Source: Pomacea canaliculata (taxonomy: Eukaryota > Mollusca > Gastropoda > Architaenioglossa > Ampullariidae). From it: a stretch of 64,000 nt of DNA. Under the pieces are notes generated by a model. It worked only from the letters and a program-made list of their open reading frames with translations. It did no database searches and had not been told where the DNA came from. The number at the start of each line of letters is the position of its first letter. Positions within the stretch are counted from its first letter, which is position 1. The stretch covers positions 41,553,883 to 41,617,882 of the forward strand of contig NC_037591.1 of NCBI RefSeq assembly GCF_003073045.1, written 5' to 3'. The position numbers and the translations under genes were made by a program. Positions 12,128 to 23,971 of the stretch are shown here, in pieces.

Positions 12128-13728
12128 CTATTTTGGTGGTGGGGCATTGTACAGCTTGAGTCTATACAGCAAGTTAGTGAACTGTGCCAGGTCAATGACT
12201 CCATCGTCTCCCGCAGTTGTCTTCATGAAGAACTCGATCTCCTTGTCCACCAGACCACGTCCTGCGCCCGTCTTGATGTCCTTCAGTCCCTGGATAGCCT
12301 CCTCCTGTTCCAGCTTGCCGCTGCCATCTTTGTCCAACTCTTGAAACTTCTTCACGATCTCCTGCGCACTAGACAGACGACAGGAAGTGGTCAGCGCTCA
12401 GCAAGACAAACAGCAAGTACAAAAGAACATCGGGAAAACATCGAATCTCGCATACGAATGTTTGTGACTAGAAGACCTCATAGAAAGGTCACAAAGGCTG
12501 GAAGAATGATAGACAAATTACAGATATATTTTTCTTTCAGATAAATTTTCTAGAGCTTACAGCTTAGTACTGCTTGCTCGGACTCAGCTAGAGCTTGCCC
12601 ATACACAGGTAGACATTGGCTGCTCATACAGAGGTAGATTCCTACTGGCTACCCTTACACAGAAGAACACTCATTGGCTGCCCATACACAGGTGGACACT
12701 TACTGGTTGCCCATACACAAGAAGAACTGCTCGAACTCCCAGATGCTCATGACGCCGTTTTGGTCCTTGTCGAAGGACTCGAACATGACGCCGGCCTGCA
12801 CCTCATCCAGTCCGAACTCCTGCATCAGCATATTGACGGCGTCTGGCTTGTTCAGGTGGCGCACGTTGTTCTCCACGTAACGGTCAAAGAGCTCCAGCAC
12901 GTTCTTCCTGCACGCGCACACACACAGAGGCATTTGTAGACGTTATTGTGTCTCTTCTTTGTTTTGCTTACTGTCTATGGCTACAAATAGTCATCTGGGC
13001 TTACAGCCGAACACAGCGAAAAGTGTAAAATAAAAGTTTAGAAGATGATCTCTATGCTACACAGACTCGAAGAATGTTCTCTATGTCCACAGCCATGAGG
13101 TGCAGAATGTTCTCTACGTATGCAGGACTCATTCTAATGTTTTTCTTCTCAAAGACTAAAACCGATCTTGAGATTGTTGTATGATTTTTATGGAAGACGG
13201 AAAAGCATGTAAGAAGGCAAATCAGTGTCTTTTAATTACTTGTTGGTTTGGTGTACTCTTCATTTACTTATTGTTTCTGTCTAAGAATTTCTTGCTCAGA
13301 GTCATAGGTAACAACAGGCAAAATCACTGACATCAAAAAATGTAAGGTTTAAGAAATGTTCATTCAGTTTCATAGTAACACTGTATGAGTCACCTGCAAG
13401 CGGCTTTTCTAGCTGGCTGTCTTATATTATTATCCCTGATATATGGTCACACTTCATGGTCCGAAAACAAAGAAACGGGACTAAAAGTACGCCCAATGTG
13501 GGGCTCGAACCCACGACCCTGGGATTAAGAGTCCCATGCTCTACCGACTGAGCTAACCGGGCATACATGTGCACGCAATATTCAGATAATAAAGACTGTG
13601 TGTTCTCTACGCAACTTCTTTTTCTAATCTCACATTTGCTACTGCGCCACCGAAAAAAAAACAACAACAAAAAAATACTACTGATGAAAAATATATATTT
13701 ACGGGATCTTTTTGCGGTTGAGTGCCAT
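12128..13728 (-). CDS. Small EF-hand calcium-binding protein, three coding exons, complete (156 aa)
   Basis: Minus-strand exons are 13703-13728, 12704-12907 and 12128-12368, giving 471 nt including the stop. The third exon must begin after CTGTCTAG (acceptor in 12369-12372, behind a strong pyrimidine tract). The nearer AG would put a TGA in frame, so phase decides the site. The protein starts MALNRKKIPKNVLELFD and ends YNAPPPK. It has four EF-hand units. The loop at residues 55-66 (DKDQNGVMSIWE) and the loop at 89-100 (DKDGSGKLEQEE) have canonical D/D/N or S/G/E ligands. The first unit is degenerate, and the fourth (about 128-139, AGDDGVIDL) lacks the first and last ligands, so two calcium sites are expected. 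There is no signal peptide, so it is probably a cytosolic sensor or buffer. I recognise the fold but not a named orthologue. Confidence 0.85.
12597..12735. repeat. About five 25-29-bp tandem units overlapping an exon-intron junction
   Basis: Units begin at 12597, 12622, 12651, 12680 and 12709, each with a form of GCCCATACACAG and ending in TGGCT or TGGTT. The last unit lies in the end of coding exon 2 of the EF-hand gene and carries the real donor (exon end 12704). The others lie in the intron and carry altered copies of that donor. Confidence 0.75.
13491..13562 (-). tRNA. trnK-CUU: tRNA-Lys (anticodon CUU)
   Basis: The reverse complement folds as a complete 72-nt tRNA. The acceptor arm is GCCCGGT with ATTGGGC, the D-arm contains TAGCTCAGTCGG (A box), the anticodon stem is GGGA with loop CTCTTAA, and the T-arm contains GGTTCGAGCC (B box). 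The anticodon is CTT, for lysine AAG codons. A TTTT run shortly downstream on the minus strand (plus-strand AAAA near 13484) can terminate RNA polymerase III. There is no intron and CCA is not encoded. The gene sits inside the first coding intron of the EF-hand gene, on the same strand. Confidence 0.95.
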
Positions 13729-13804
13729 GATGGATGACGATGGTGTCTGACGCCGGACGGAGCCTCGAGGGGTTAGTGTTTCTCAGTGATGGGCTGGTGC
13801 GTAC
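13729..13804 (-). other. 5' UTR part of EF-hand coding exon 1, with a candidate upstream leader exon
   Basis: On the minus strand a tract TTTCTTTGTTCCAG ends at 13805, making 13804 the first base of the exon that carries the start codon at 13726-13728. Transcription must therefore begin farther upstream. A good donor (ACAG, then GTAAGG) at 16916/16915 follows a GC-richer stretch up to about 17150 and could close the leader exon. That link is inferred only. The intervening 13.8-16.9 kb shows no other gene. Confidence 0.45.
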
Positions 13805-15694
13805 CTGGAACAAAGAAACTGGTAAATATTTACGAATAATAACCTTGTATGAGCTAGTATAGTTGCTGCAAAGACTGGCTGCTGTGTGCGCCCCTAGGCC
13901 ACGACTTCCCGTACATCGTTCTCCTCCAAACAGCGCGTCTGCTGCACAGGCCCAACACATGGGAGTTATGTCCCTTTGTGTTTCTGCTTGCTAGCAGCAT
14001 GGCAATACTGCTTTCAGTATTTACTCGAGGATCAGGAGCAGTCAATTAAACATGGAAGGCACATGTCTGCAGTATGTTCCGATATGCAAGAAGGTGGAGA
14101 AGAAAGGTAAAACACCGCTCCGCCAACAACATGCTGAGCTGCACCGAGGTATGCGAGCGAGTATACACGTGAACAGAACAAAACAAAGCGAAAAAAACAA
14201 AAACAACAACAAACAAACCAACCCTGGCACTTTGTAGCATATCTCTGCCAAAATGTCATTGCATCCCAAGGGGAAGTTAAATGACACCGAAGAAGAAATA
14301 TATTTATGTCTGTAGCAATTACACAGCCCGCAGTACACTCTTACGGATGCGTGAAGACGCGCATGCGCAAACGCACCCCTAGCAGCACAATGCCGCTGGC
14401 GTTGGGTCCTATGTTCTTCACCAGGGGACCAGTATTTCTGGCATTCTGTGGTGTTAGTCACACACAGAAGAATAGACGGAAGTAAAATCTGTCACGCTGA
14501 GTGAGCAGGCGGTGCCAGCACAAACACCAGCATACCTCTAGTAGGTGTACATGTAGATACAATCACTGGCCTAAATTCTTTTCCTTCTTTATCTTCTCTC
14601 TCTCCATATATATATGAGTGTGTGTAGTGAGGGAGGTGCTTGCGCATGAGAGAGAGAGAAAAAAAGTGAAAGGAGAGACCTGAACTATTTTATTTGATGG
14701 ATCAACGACTCTTTCAAAGGCGAAAGAGGGAGAGAGAGTGAACTAGCCCACTAGAATCTTGTCCACGAAACTGTGTCTGTCAAAGAAAAAAAATATTTTT
14801 ATCAAATGAGAGTGGTCGTGCTGCCAGCAGCCACAGAAAGTTTCCCCTTTTCAGCACCTGTCTGTGGACTCGGCTGTCCATTCAACAAATCTCACTAGAC
14901 ATTTAACAGCCTTGCCAGAACTGTGCGCAAGAACTCGGGCAACTGTGTTCTGGTGATGAATCCAGAATACAAGCGCCGATTACCCTCCCTTGCTCTGTAT
15001 AGTGTAACAGATACACCTGCAGCGAGAAAAAAAACTTTATCTTACCCATTAGAGTGCACGAACAAATGTAGAACCTCTCAGAAAAGGCGCCAGTATTTAT
15101 TGTGCGAGTCAGACGACATACCGGCAAATATTCATTACATCCCTGGCGTCCATCCAGATTCTTTCTTAGTCCCTGCTCAGTCTTTCTGTCTGTGTGTGTG
15201 TCTATAAGATTATGGGAGCAAGAGTAACAGACTAACAGACCACCTGACCGGCAGACAGATGAAAGGGAGGATGTGGTATGCCATCCAGCATCATGTATAA
15301 CTATCCTCCCCTCGTTCTTCTAGTTCGCTTGCGCACGTGCACGTGCAGGTGAACACCATCCTGGCGTGCTTCAGCTTGTCAGCGTGCAGTCTGCATGATC
15401 ATTTCCCTCCATGCAATAGGATACACGTGCATGCAGCTGCTGACACAACCTTTATTTTTGTTGGTCTGTGCAGCCTCCGCACTGACAGCTGTAGGCAATC
15501 GCCGTTTATTAACAGGTCTACGCGAGTTTCCTGTAATGTTGTATGGTGTAGATTGATCAGTAACCGATGGCAAACGTAGGTAGGGCATGTATGTTGTGTG
15601 TATGTGTGTGTGTTGCTATACAGACTTTGGCCATAACTACAACTGACACCGTTGTGCCTGAAGCAGTTATTGTTATATCATGATTTTTATTATT

Positions 15695-15780
15695 ATTGGA
15701 TTTTGTCGTTCTAAGGCTCTGAGTACCTCTTCATGGTGGGGAAAGACACTTTAGAAATCAAAGAAGAAGAAGACAAAGAA
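15695..15780 (+). repeat. Retroposon 3' tail ending in a GAA-rich run
   Basis: The string AAGGCTCTGAGTACCTCTTC, followed by GGGGAAAGACACTTTAGAAAT and a (GAA)-rich tail, has the shape of the conserved 3' ends shared by CR1/L2-like LINEs and their SINEs: AAGGCGC..TTGAG, then a short stem-loop, then GGCGCTATAAAT and a simple repeat. No body of the element is recognisable. Confidence 0.4.
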
Positions 15781-17159
15781 AAAAGAGATGCTTTTTTAAA
15801 GCTCTCGTAAATCAGGCCATGTTGTATGCATCAATGGTTTTGTGCATGCCCGTGAAGAAACAGGGCATCTGTGAAGGCGAACTCGAGTTCAAGAACATCA
15901 CAGTTGTTACTTGTGATGACGCAGCACAAGCCACTAATGTTTTCTGTGTATTAACAAGCAATCATGGGGTACAAACACAGAGCAAGCCGATATAGATGTG
16001 GTACAGGACACGACAGCAGCTATAAAGCTACAAAGGACTATTACTGTACAGAAACGCGTATGTAAAGTGTTCAAGACCCGGTCCCGGATATCCTGATATC
16101 TTATAATCTGAACCCTTCGTGGAGCTTTATGCGTCTGTCATTGTTTATAATGTTACATACACACCATGTACCCCACTTACTAACTGTGTATATTTGCTAC
16201 TCATTCCAAATATCATATTCTCACCAAATACAGTGAGGATTGGCTGGAAAGGGTTCAGATCTTCTCTTGGCCACGCTGTTCTTTCTCCGCATGTGGCACC
16301 TGAGTAGAGGAACAGCGGCTTTGCCCTGATAAACCCTTAGTTGTTGGCTAGGTGTAAACCACCAATGCCCCCCCCCCCCTTTTGTCCTATACAGTCTCGT
16401 TTTCTTACTTTTAGTTACCTGAAGATATGTCCGGCATGTACACATAATATATATTGTGACTCCTGTCTTGTTACATGCTTCATAGATCAATTGTGTCGAC
16501 GAGGATAATTTTGTTTTACAATGTAAGACGTTAAGATGTTGATTGAAAAGACAAATAATAAAGAATAGCAACACAGAAGAACAGACTTTCTCCATAAAAA
16601 CCAAAAACCCCTTCAAAATAACTGGAAATTATTACTGATAATACACTACAAAATGACGGAGCACCACCCACCCCCCTTAATAAAAGCAAAAAACAAAAAA
16701 CAAAAAACAAAAACAGAGCACATGAGAAGTACAATGAATGCCAGAGCCAGTGTTTTCCCCATTCCTACAGGAATTAATGTATTAAACCCTCGTGTTATCT
16801 GAATGGCTGCTGTGCAAACACAAGAATGTAACAACGGTAACTGGTTTATCCTCAAGACAGTGAAAATCGTAAGAGTAATAAATCAACTTTTTTAAAGAAA
16901 ACATCCACCCCTTACCTGTCTTAATACGTGTATCGAGGGAACTCCTCAGACTTTCTGTGAAACTGCAGTTAAAAGTTCGTGAAATGTGCACGTGCCAACA
17001 CGGTGTGGGCTTCTCCAAGCTGGTGTGGTGTGGACACTCGCATCCTCGCTCCGGCTTCTGCGGTTCTTGTAGCTGATTGCACGCCCACCTCGCGGGCTGG
17101 CGCATGCCGGAGGAACCCCCCAGTGGCGTCATCTTGCGGAAAGAGGCTCGCAACTTTCA

Positions 17160-20100
17160 CTTGCAGGGGATGGGAGGAACTTGAAGAGGAAGGGGAAGGA
17201 AGGCATGGGTGTGCACGATGATGTGTCTTGCTCATAGATACTATTCCCTCTTACTCTCCAGCACCTCTATCTCGCCAGCACCACTCCCTGAGACTACTTA
17301 CCCACAAGTTTCCAGACAGCACGCGCCACGTTCAGCAGACGTGGCGTACGGTCAGAGACCGCACCTGGTTGCCCGCGGTTACACGTTGCCGGCCATAGCT
17401 TAGCGGTGAGTTGGCGGCGGGCATTGATGAGAAGTGAGCGGCGATGTGGTGTAGGCATCGCGTGGTTATCGCTCGTGTCGCTCACAACTCTCTTCATTAT
17501 CGGCACAGAACACCCCGGGTCGGCTACACTGAGATTGAGGGGAGGTAACCTTACATGGCAGCACCACCACCAGCAGGACCGGTCTTGAATGACCTCAGTG
17601 GGTCCATGATGCCAAGCACACCTGACACATATTCCGGAAGTACTGTGCCCTAGTTACCTTCATATCCAGTTTGAAAAGAAAAGAAAATCTTTATGTCTTC
17701 TTCAATGTGATGGGATGGGAAGGGTTATTGGTATTATGAAACTTTTTGTGTAAAAATCCGGCAGTAGAATGAAGCAGGGTAATCGTGCAAGAACTAATCA
17801 AATCGTCTGCAACAAAAGCTTTATAATTTTATTTCAGTCGAAGGATGTTTTAATGATCTGAAAAATCTGTCTAATGCTGAAAGAGAAACGCACCTACACC
17901 GTTTCAAATATATCTGACCAATTTGGCTCAGCTTTCAGGTACAGGTTCCATGGTTGTAGTGTTTTGACATGCTAAATATTTGCTTCAGCTTTCCTCGGTA
18001 TGACAGAGGTTATCATGCCATTCCCCCTGTACTCAGTCCTCGCTCCCTGAAGTGTGTTACCTGCAGGTTTGGGGATGGGATTAAACTGCCAAGTCTGTCT
18101 GCGTGAATGATGCCAGACACGAGTCACCTGGGCCTCTCGGTTCTTAGGCGGTAAAGCTCTGATCACGAGGGCTGCCGAGGCTGAGTGTTAACTGTTCACT
18201 GAGCTGATCACGTGGTCTCCTCATAGTTCACGTGACCCGCTGAACACGTAATATGCTACGTTGTGATAACGTCAGGGGAACGTAGCGTTGAGATATCAGC
18301 ATGTTGCTAGACCACCAGTGTAGTAGTTGCTACCAGTGTAGTAGCTGCTATAAACGCTTGTTAGGAAAAAAACATTTAATTTCCCACTGTTCTGCGAGAC
18401 AGAAGAACTTCTATGCAGTGCATTTGTCATACACCAGGAATTATTTTACAGAGATAATGTTGATCTTTGTTCACCCTTTATGGAAGAAATTCTTGTACCA
18501 TCTTGGAACTTTTTCATATGTACATCTAACTACAGTCAGTCACATCAGACGAGAAAATTCAGTCACCGACACATATTTGCTGAAGGCCACACCCATGTAT
18601 CAAACGCTTATGTCTGGGCAGATTTTGTGAGCATTCACTGTATTGCATTGACATCAATTATTGTTACATTTGACACTTCACTTTAATCTGAATGTGCATG
18701 CATGCAAGTTGCATAAGATGTATTATGTTGGTAGGATTTGATGTGTTTGTTTGGGCCTTTCTTACTGCAACTGTGGACTGGAATTCTGCGCTGTCAAAAC
18801 CGCACTGCTCAAACCCGAGGAAACTTTCAGAATTAAACAGTTAATATGTCAAGGTTTTACATGATTGTCAAACTGCTGTAAAAGCCACTGCCGCAGGCAA
18901 CGATTCATTCTCGAGACACACCCTAATTTGAAACCTGAGCTGAGATTCTTACTTCCGTTGATTGTACCAAACTGACGACACACCTGGAGTTTTGTAACGG
19001 AAAAGCAGACGGGGACAAGGGTTCCAGACACGACTGCTCAAGTCTTACCCCACCCGCCATCGTTCCAACACAAGGGCGATTCCTCGTAAACATAACACCA
19101 ACATTACACTATATGTTTACATATGGACATCAACCTCCACTAGCCTTATCATGTTTTCGCTGGCGGGTAGAGGGCAGAAGCTGTTTTCCGCGCTTTATTT
19201 AGCAACACGTCCTCCTGTCCGTATCCTGTTTTCGCTAACTCGCCCATAGTTTCCGATCTCGTCTCCACCCTATGTGGGGACTGGGGTTGGTTCCTTGTTT
19301 GGGGAAGATCTCTGAGTTGGGGACTTCAGACGGATTGCTGACTTGTGTCACGTGATCCGTCGTGGGCGCGTTGCAGCGGTTGCAGGAACTTGTGGTTTTG
19401 TTGGTGGCTCATCGTCTATCGAGCTGAAGGTATACACACATACATGTTTTAAATCAACGATTCTTGTTTTCTATACATCTTTTGTTAGGATAAAAGTTTG
19501 TTTTAGTGTTTTTACCTCTACAATCCTAATTGTGAGAGTTTCGCCCTGTTCGAGAGGTCTGGTGTTGGGTGTGGTGCGATGTGGTGTCACCACACCCATT
19601 TTCGACACCGAGGAGTGAGGTTAGACGGGGTAGTACAATGGAGTGAGACAGAGATAAAACTTGTTTGTACTGTGCCTCCACTGACTGACCGTACAGACCT
19701 CTTCAAGATTCTGAGTTGAGTCAGGTTGCCTAAACTAGCTGAAAATGTGAAACCTTTATTTTGTAACAATGGACACAGCAGATGGTCTGTCTCCTGCCTT
19801 GAAGAAGGCGCATTGTGCTCTTTGCCAATTAAGTATTTTAACAGAAGATTTCTGCCAGACGGTGCCAGAGATATTTTATCCCCACTCTACACTGCACCTC
19901 TCTCTGTGAGCGCCCGAGGTATGGAGGGTATCAAAGATAAGGTGGTGCGGTGTAGTTTGGTGTGGTATGTGGTGCGGTGTAATGTGGTTCCTTCTTTCTT
20001 CTCTTTTTTGTCAAGTTTACATTCCCAAGCAGCTTTGGGCATGTCAAAAAAATTATTTATTTATACAGCCACATTTTGATAACCATTCGTCGATTACTTT

Positions 20101-20990
20101 CCTTTCAGCTTCCTGATGTGCCATATGCATGGCAGATTAGCAGCAGGGGAGCCCATTATTGACAAACTCGCTCTCTGTTCCTCTCAGATGACGGTTGTTA
20201 GCCTAACATTACGGGAAATGTCGAAGGTCCAAGGTTAGCTACCTCACTGCTTAGCTATTCACTAGGTGTGTCATTTGTTACTGGCTCAGTGTTTTTCCCA
20301 TGCGCTCTCTGCCTGTCCTTAATCCTTTTCAGACAAAAGAAGTTGTGGATGTACTTCAGCATCAACTTGTTCAATAAATCTCTGAGGTGTTCGGAGGCTT
20401 GTGTGAGTCTCTAGTGATGTCACTGACGAGCAGCTGTATGCCAGTGTACTTAATGTCCTTCTACAGGGATGGCCGCTGACATCTTTCCATTATCAGGTCA
20501 CTGGGTTGAGCTCATCACAGGAAACGGTTCTGGACCGGGCTTAGTCAACGAAACGCAGTCTTTAGACCGATTTTCTGTAACACCTAGATAGCTCTCTATA
20601 CAATTCCTACCCCGTGTAACCTGTTGGATATCTCACGATACAGTCACAGTTAAGGCTCATGTCCAACTCTGTCTTGCTCAAAGTCCCAGCCAAACATCAC
20701 GACTTAAAATTCTAAAATGACAAGTTTATCATCTTGGCAACTGAAGAACATCGCCCAACACATCTATGCCAAATAACAAGAACCAGATGAAAATTTTAAA
20801 ATGTCTATAAAATGTCTATAAGCTTTGCATCAAAGTAAAAGGTTGAAGGAAAAAGACTCAATAAGAGAAGGAAGAAAGATGTTAAGGGTGGCATGAAGGC
20901 TTGAATGACTAGCAAGCCAGGAAGTCCATGAAGTCAGATCTGGCAATGAGCAGTGACGTGACCACACAGCCACCTTTCCTCCGAGCACCG
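17160..20990. other. Intergenic stretch, no gene recognised
   Basis: Reading both strands I find only short ORFs without domain signal. Small direct repeats occur, for example an 18-bp unit twice near 18316-18350 and ATGTCTATAA twice near 20803-20822. Nothing here supports a gene. Confidence 0.45.
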
Positions 20991-21454
20991 TTAATGACGT
21001 GTGGGCTCACCTGACCCTCCCCACCCCACCCCACCCCATCTCCCGCCCACCTGCACGTACTCACGGCAAGCGATGTGCATTCTGCGCGGACGCTAGCCTC
21101 ATGAGCGTGAAGAGAAAGCGAGCGCCAGGCTCCAAGACTTCAGGCGGGCTCAGCCCCACCTCCGCCCAGCTCCAGCCAACCCCGGGGGCTAAATATAGCC
21201 TCCATCGCTGATGGCTGCCTCTCCCCTTCTGCGCTTCCTCCACCTCGTCTTCAGCACATCCTGCTTGTCCTGTTTAGAGTAGATCTTCCTCCCGCTCTCC
21301 CTCCCTCTTGTATGTGTGTGTGTGCGCGTATGTGTGGTTTCTTTTTGCTTCCACTCACCGTTAGGGCCAGCGGGCCAGGCCCGGAGTTTGACGCATCGTC
21401 GAGATCCAACGGAGAGCAGGGCCAAATTCTCCAACGACCTGAAACTACCAATCG
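20990..21454 (+). promoter_or_regulatory. GC-rich, possible promoter and non-coding first exon
   Basis: A 450-base GC-rich island stands out in AT-rich surroundings. It contains a TA-rich core (CTAAATATAG near 21190) and ends at a strong donor, ATCG then GTGAGT, with exon end 21454. The next good acceptor in the right orientation that I noticed ends at 30201. The island could be the start of the large gene at 30.8 kb, with a spliced 5' UTR. This is inference from composition and one splice motif. Confidence 0.25.
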
Positions 21455-22063
21455 GTGAGTGATCTTATTGTTTTCTTACTGTGTTGTTCTCAGGCACTGA
21501 CTCGTTTGCATGAGATTGTCAACATCCTCCCTATCCCAATTGTACTTAAGCAACGTGTCATGGCCGCCACTGTCCACTCAGGCTTTATTGTTACACTTTA
21601 TGTTTTTCTCAATGTCTGGTCTGGTCACAATAGCGCAAACTCGGATGCTGCCCAGGTGGATTTTTTTCAGGCTGTAACATCTACCCGAAGCCTTTGCTAT
21701 CAGTGTTTTTCTGGATCGGTTCCAGAGAAAAGTCGAAGGTCTTTAAGAGGTCACGTTTTGCTACTTATTTTTTTGCCTCTGGCTCCACTAAAAGCCATTT
21801 AACATAGAAAAGGTGTGTTCTCTGAGGAAGGAGGGGGAGGGGTAAGTAAAGGGGAGAAAAGTAGTGTCAGCAGCAGGGGAGGTTATCAGTGTCTGAGAGC
21901 AGTTCACCTTTCCGTGATGCCGCACGTAACCTGCGGAAGGTGCTTCTGTGCAAGCTGCGCACAGTGCCAGAAGCAGACGACACAGCGAAGAGGGCGACTC
22001 CCTGGGCATCACCTTTGTCTCAAAGCTCGGCCAGAAACTTGCATTTCAATTCTTCGAGACTTA

Positions 22064-22139
22064 GCGAGGTCACAGACTGTGACGTTCTGCGAGGTCAGAG
22101 ACTGTGACATTCTGCGAGGTCACAGACCTGTGACGTTCT
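22064..22139. repeat. Three tandem 25-bp units, each with a palindrome
   Basis: Units begin at 22064, 22089 and 22114, and the third is one base longer. Each begins GCGAGGTCA and continues with an exact or near-exact 7-bp inverted repeat, GTCACAG/CTGTGAC, then a TGACGT- or TGACAT-like string. AGGTCA is the nuclear receptor half-site and TGACGT the CREB/ATF half-site. No gene start is visible close by. Confidence 0.7.
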
Positions 22140-22440
22140 TGTAGGAGAAAGCTTACTGAAGAACTTATTAGTGTTGCTATGGTTTTCGCAGCAAGTGTGC
22201 TTGTGTGACTCATCAGTACACACCAGAAGCTTTACTATTTCAACGTTCCGTGTTTCTGCCAGGTCATAGGCACATAGGTGCCCGCTCTAGGTGCAAGTGC
22301 ACTCGATGCAAGATGACCATTTATCATTATGTCATGTTATTCTTTGTGTTATCACTGTCATTGTTATTATTTTATGTTGTTCCTTGTGTTATAACTAAAT
22401 TCTTATTATTATTTCATGTTTCATGTGTTATGTACTATGT

Positions 22441-22490
22441 TGAATTTGTATAAAGCTTTTTTCCCACCATTACATCTGAGCTCAAAGCGA
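22441..22490 (-). repeat. Retroposon 3' tail, reverse orientation
   Basis: Read on the minus strand, the segment gives CGCTTTGAGCTCAG, a short spacer, GGTGGGAAAAAAGCTTTATA and CAAATTC, followed by AT-rich sequence with TAATAA runs. This is the same tail architecture as at 15695 and 23487. Confidence 0.4.
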
Positions 22491-23486
22491 ATACTAAAAA
22501 GAAAAGAAAAGGAAAAAAGAAAAACACAAAAACATAATAAGAACGGTACAAGCAGTTATAGAATCCCTGTAGATGTGTAGATGCGTAGATGTAATGCCAG
22601 CTCCATTACTGTTTTTAATCTGATGTTTCTTTGTTGGAACACATCCTAGGCACAGCTCGAACATTGTTATAACTAAGTCATCATTACTGTCATGCTGCTT
22701 TGGCTTTATTATCCAATCATTGTTATCATGTCATGTTGCTCCTATTGTTATAACTAAGTCATCATCATTGTTATTAAGTCATGCTGCTCCTGTTGCTATG
22801 CAGCAACATTATCATTTCTCTTTTGTCTAGTTTGCCTGCCTTTCCTTTTCTGGAACGTACTGCTCCAGTTTTCCCAGTGTTGCGCCACACTTCTCTGTGA
22901 TTTTGTAGTTGTTTACTTTCTCTGATAGGTTAGGGCTGGGGTTAGGGTCTCGTTGCAGTTCTCTAGTATTACAAGTCTTCAACCCATCTGAGAGCAGAGT
23001 AGTGTTCCCTCGCCTAACTGGCAGAGGGGCGGAGCTGTTGTATTTGTCTTATCTGACCTCTCCCTCGTGTGTGACTTGTGATTGTGTATGTTTATTATGG
23101 GCCTGCCATCGAGTGTGACGTGTGATTGTGTATGTTTATGTGTATGTTTATTGCGGGCCTGCCATCGTACCTGTGGGGCCTATTCATGTCGGTAACTACA
23201 GACATTGTCGACCTGCAGACGACGATCGGCACAGTTGAATGAGCTTCATGTCCGCTTGGTCAATGAAGTTGTGCGCGAGCTGAGGTCATTGGACTGGTGC
23301 CACCTGTCTGATGTGCTGTTTACAACTGTCTTTACTGTAGAATATATTCCGGCCTGTCTGACATGTTTTATATTTAGCCTGTGGAGTGTGTTCGTGTTGT
23401 GTGTAGACGCTGACCTTTGACGTGGTGTACCGTCATTTTGTTCTGACGTCAACTTATTTTTACGTCACAACATCTTTCATCTTTGA

Positions 23487-23555
23487 CGCGCCTCGAGCCC
23501 GTCCACAGGGGAGACAAGATGCTATACAAATAACTGTTGTTGTTTTTGTTTTTAA

Positions 23556-23621
<66 letters not shown>

Positions 23622-23622
23622 T
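23487..23622 (+). repeat. Retroposon 3' tail followed by an (AAT)n microsatellite
   Basis: GCGCCTCGAGCCCGTCC, GGGGAGACAAGATGCTATAC and AAATAA lead, after a T-rich spacer, into about 22 uninterrupted AAT units (about 23555-23622). In this tail family the element normally ends in a short TAA-type repeat, so the microsatellite was probably seeded by the insertion. Confidence 0.55.
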
Positions 23623-23971
23623 GTTTTGTTGTACTTCCCTCTGTTATGTCATATTATTCTAGTCTCCTTGTATTACATTACAGTTGTTTGTCTTTCTATC
23701 ATGTAATAGTTTTTTTTTTTTGCGTTGCATTCTTGTTCATTTGTTTTCACCTCAGTTTATTTTATTTCTTAGGTCGTCTTCTTCCGGTTTCTCTGAGTTA
23801 CATCACAGGTGTTTTTGTTTATTTTTATATTGACACAGTCCTTTCTTCTCGCTGTTTGGTCCTCTCTTTGGTTTACCGTCTGACGTCACAGCATCTTCCC
23901 TTTGTTATGAAACAAGCTTTTCTTTTCTTCTTTACATCATAGTTCTTTCTTTTCTTTTTCTTGTTCTACAT

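Noticed and set aside
13422..13670. Minus-strand ORF containing RLAQSVEHGTLNPRVVGSSP
   Set aside because: This peptide is the translation of the tRNA-Lys gene, a well-known false protein signature.
22926..22952. Two TTAGGG-like words, possible interstitial telomere repeat
   Set aside because: Only two imperfect copies; expected by chance in this composition.
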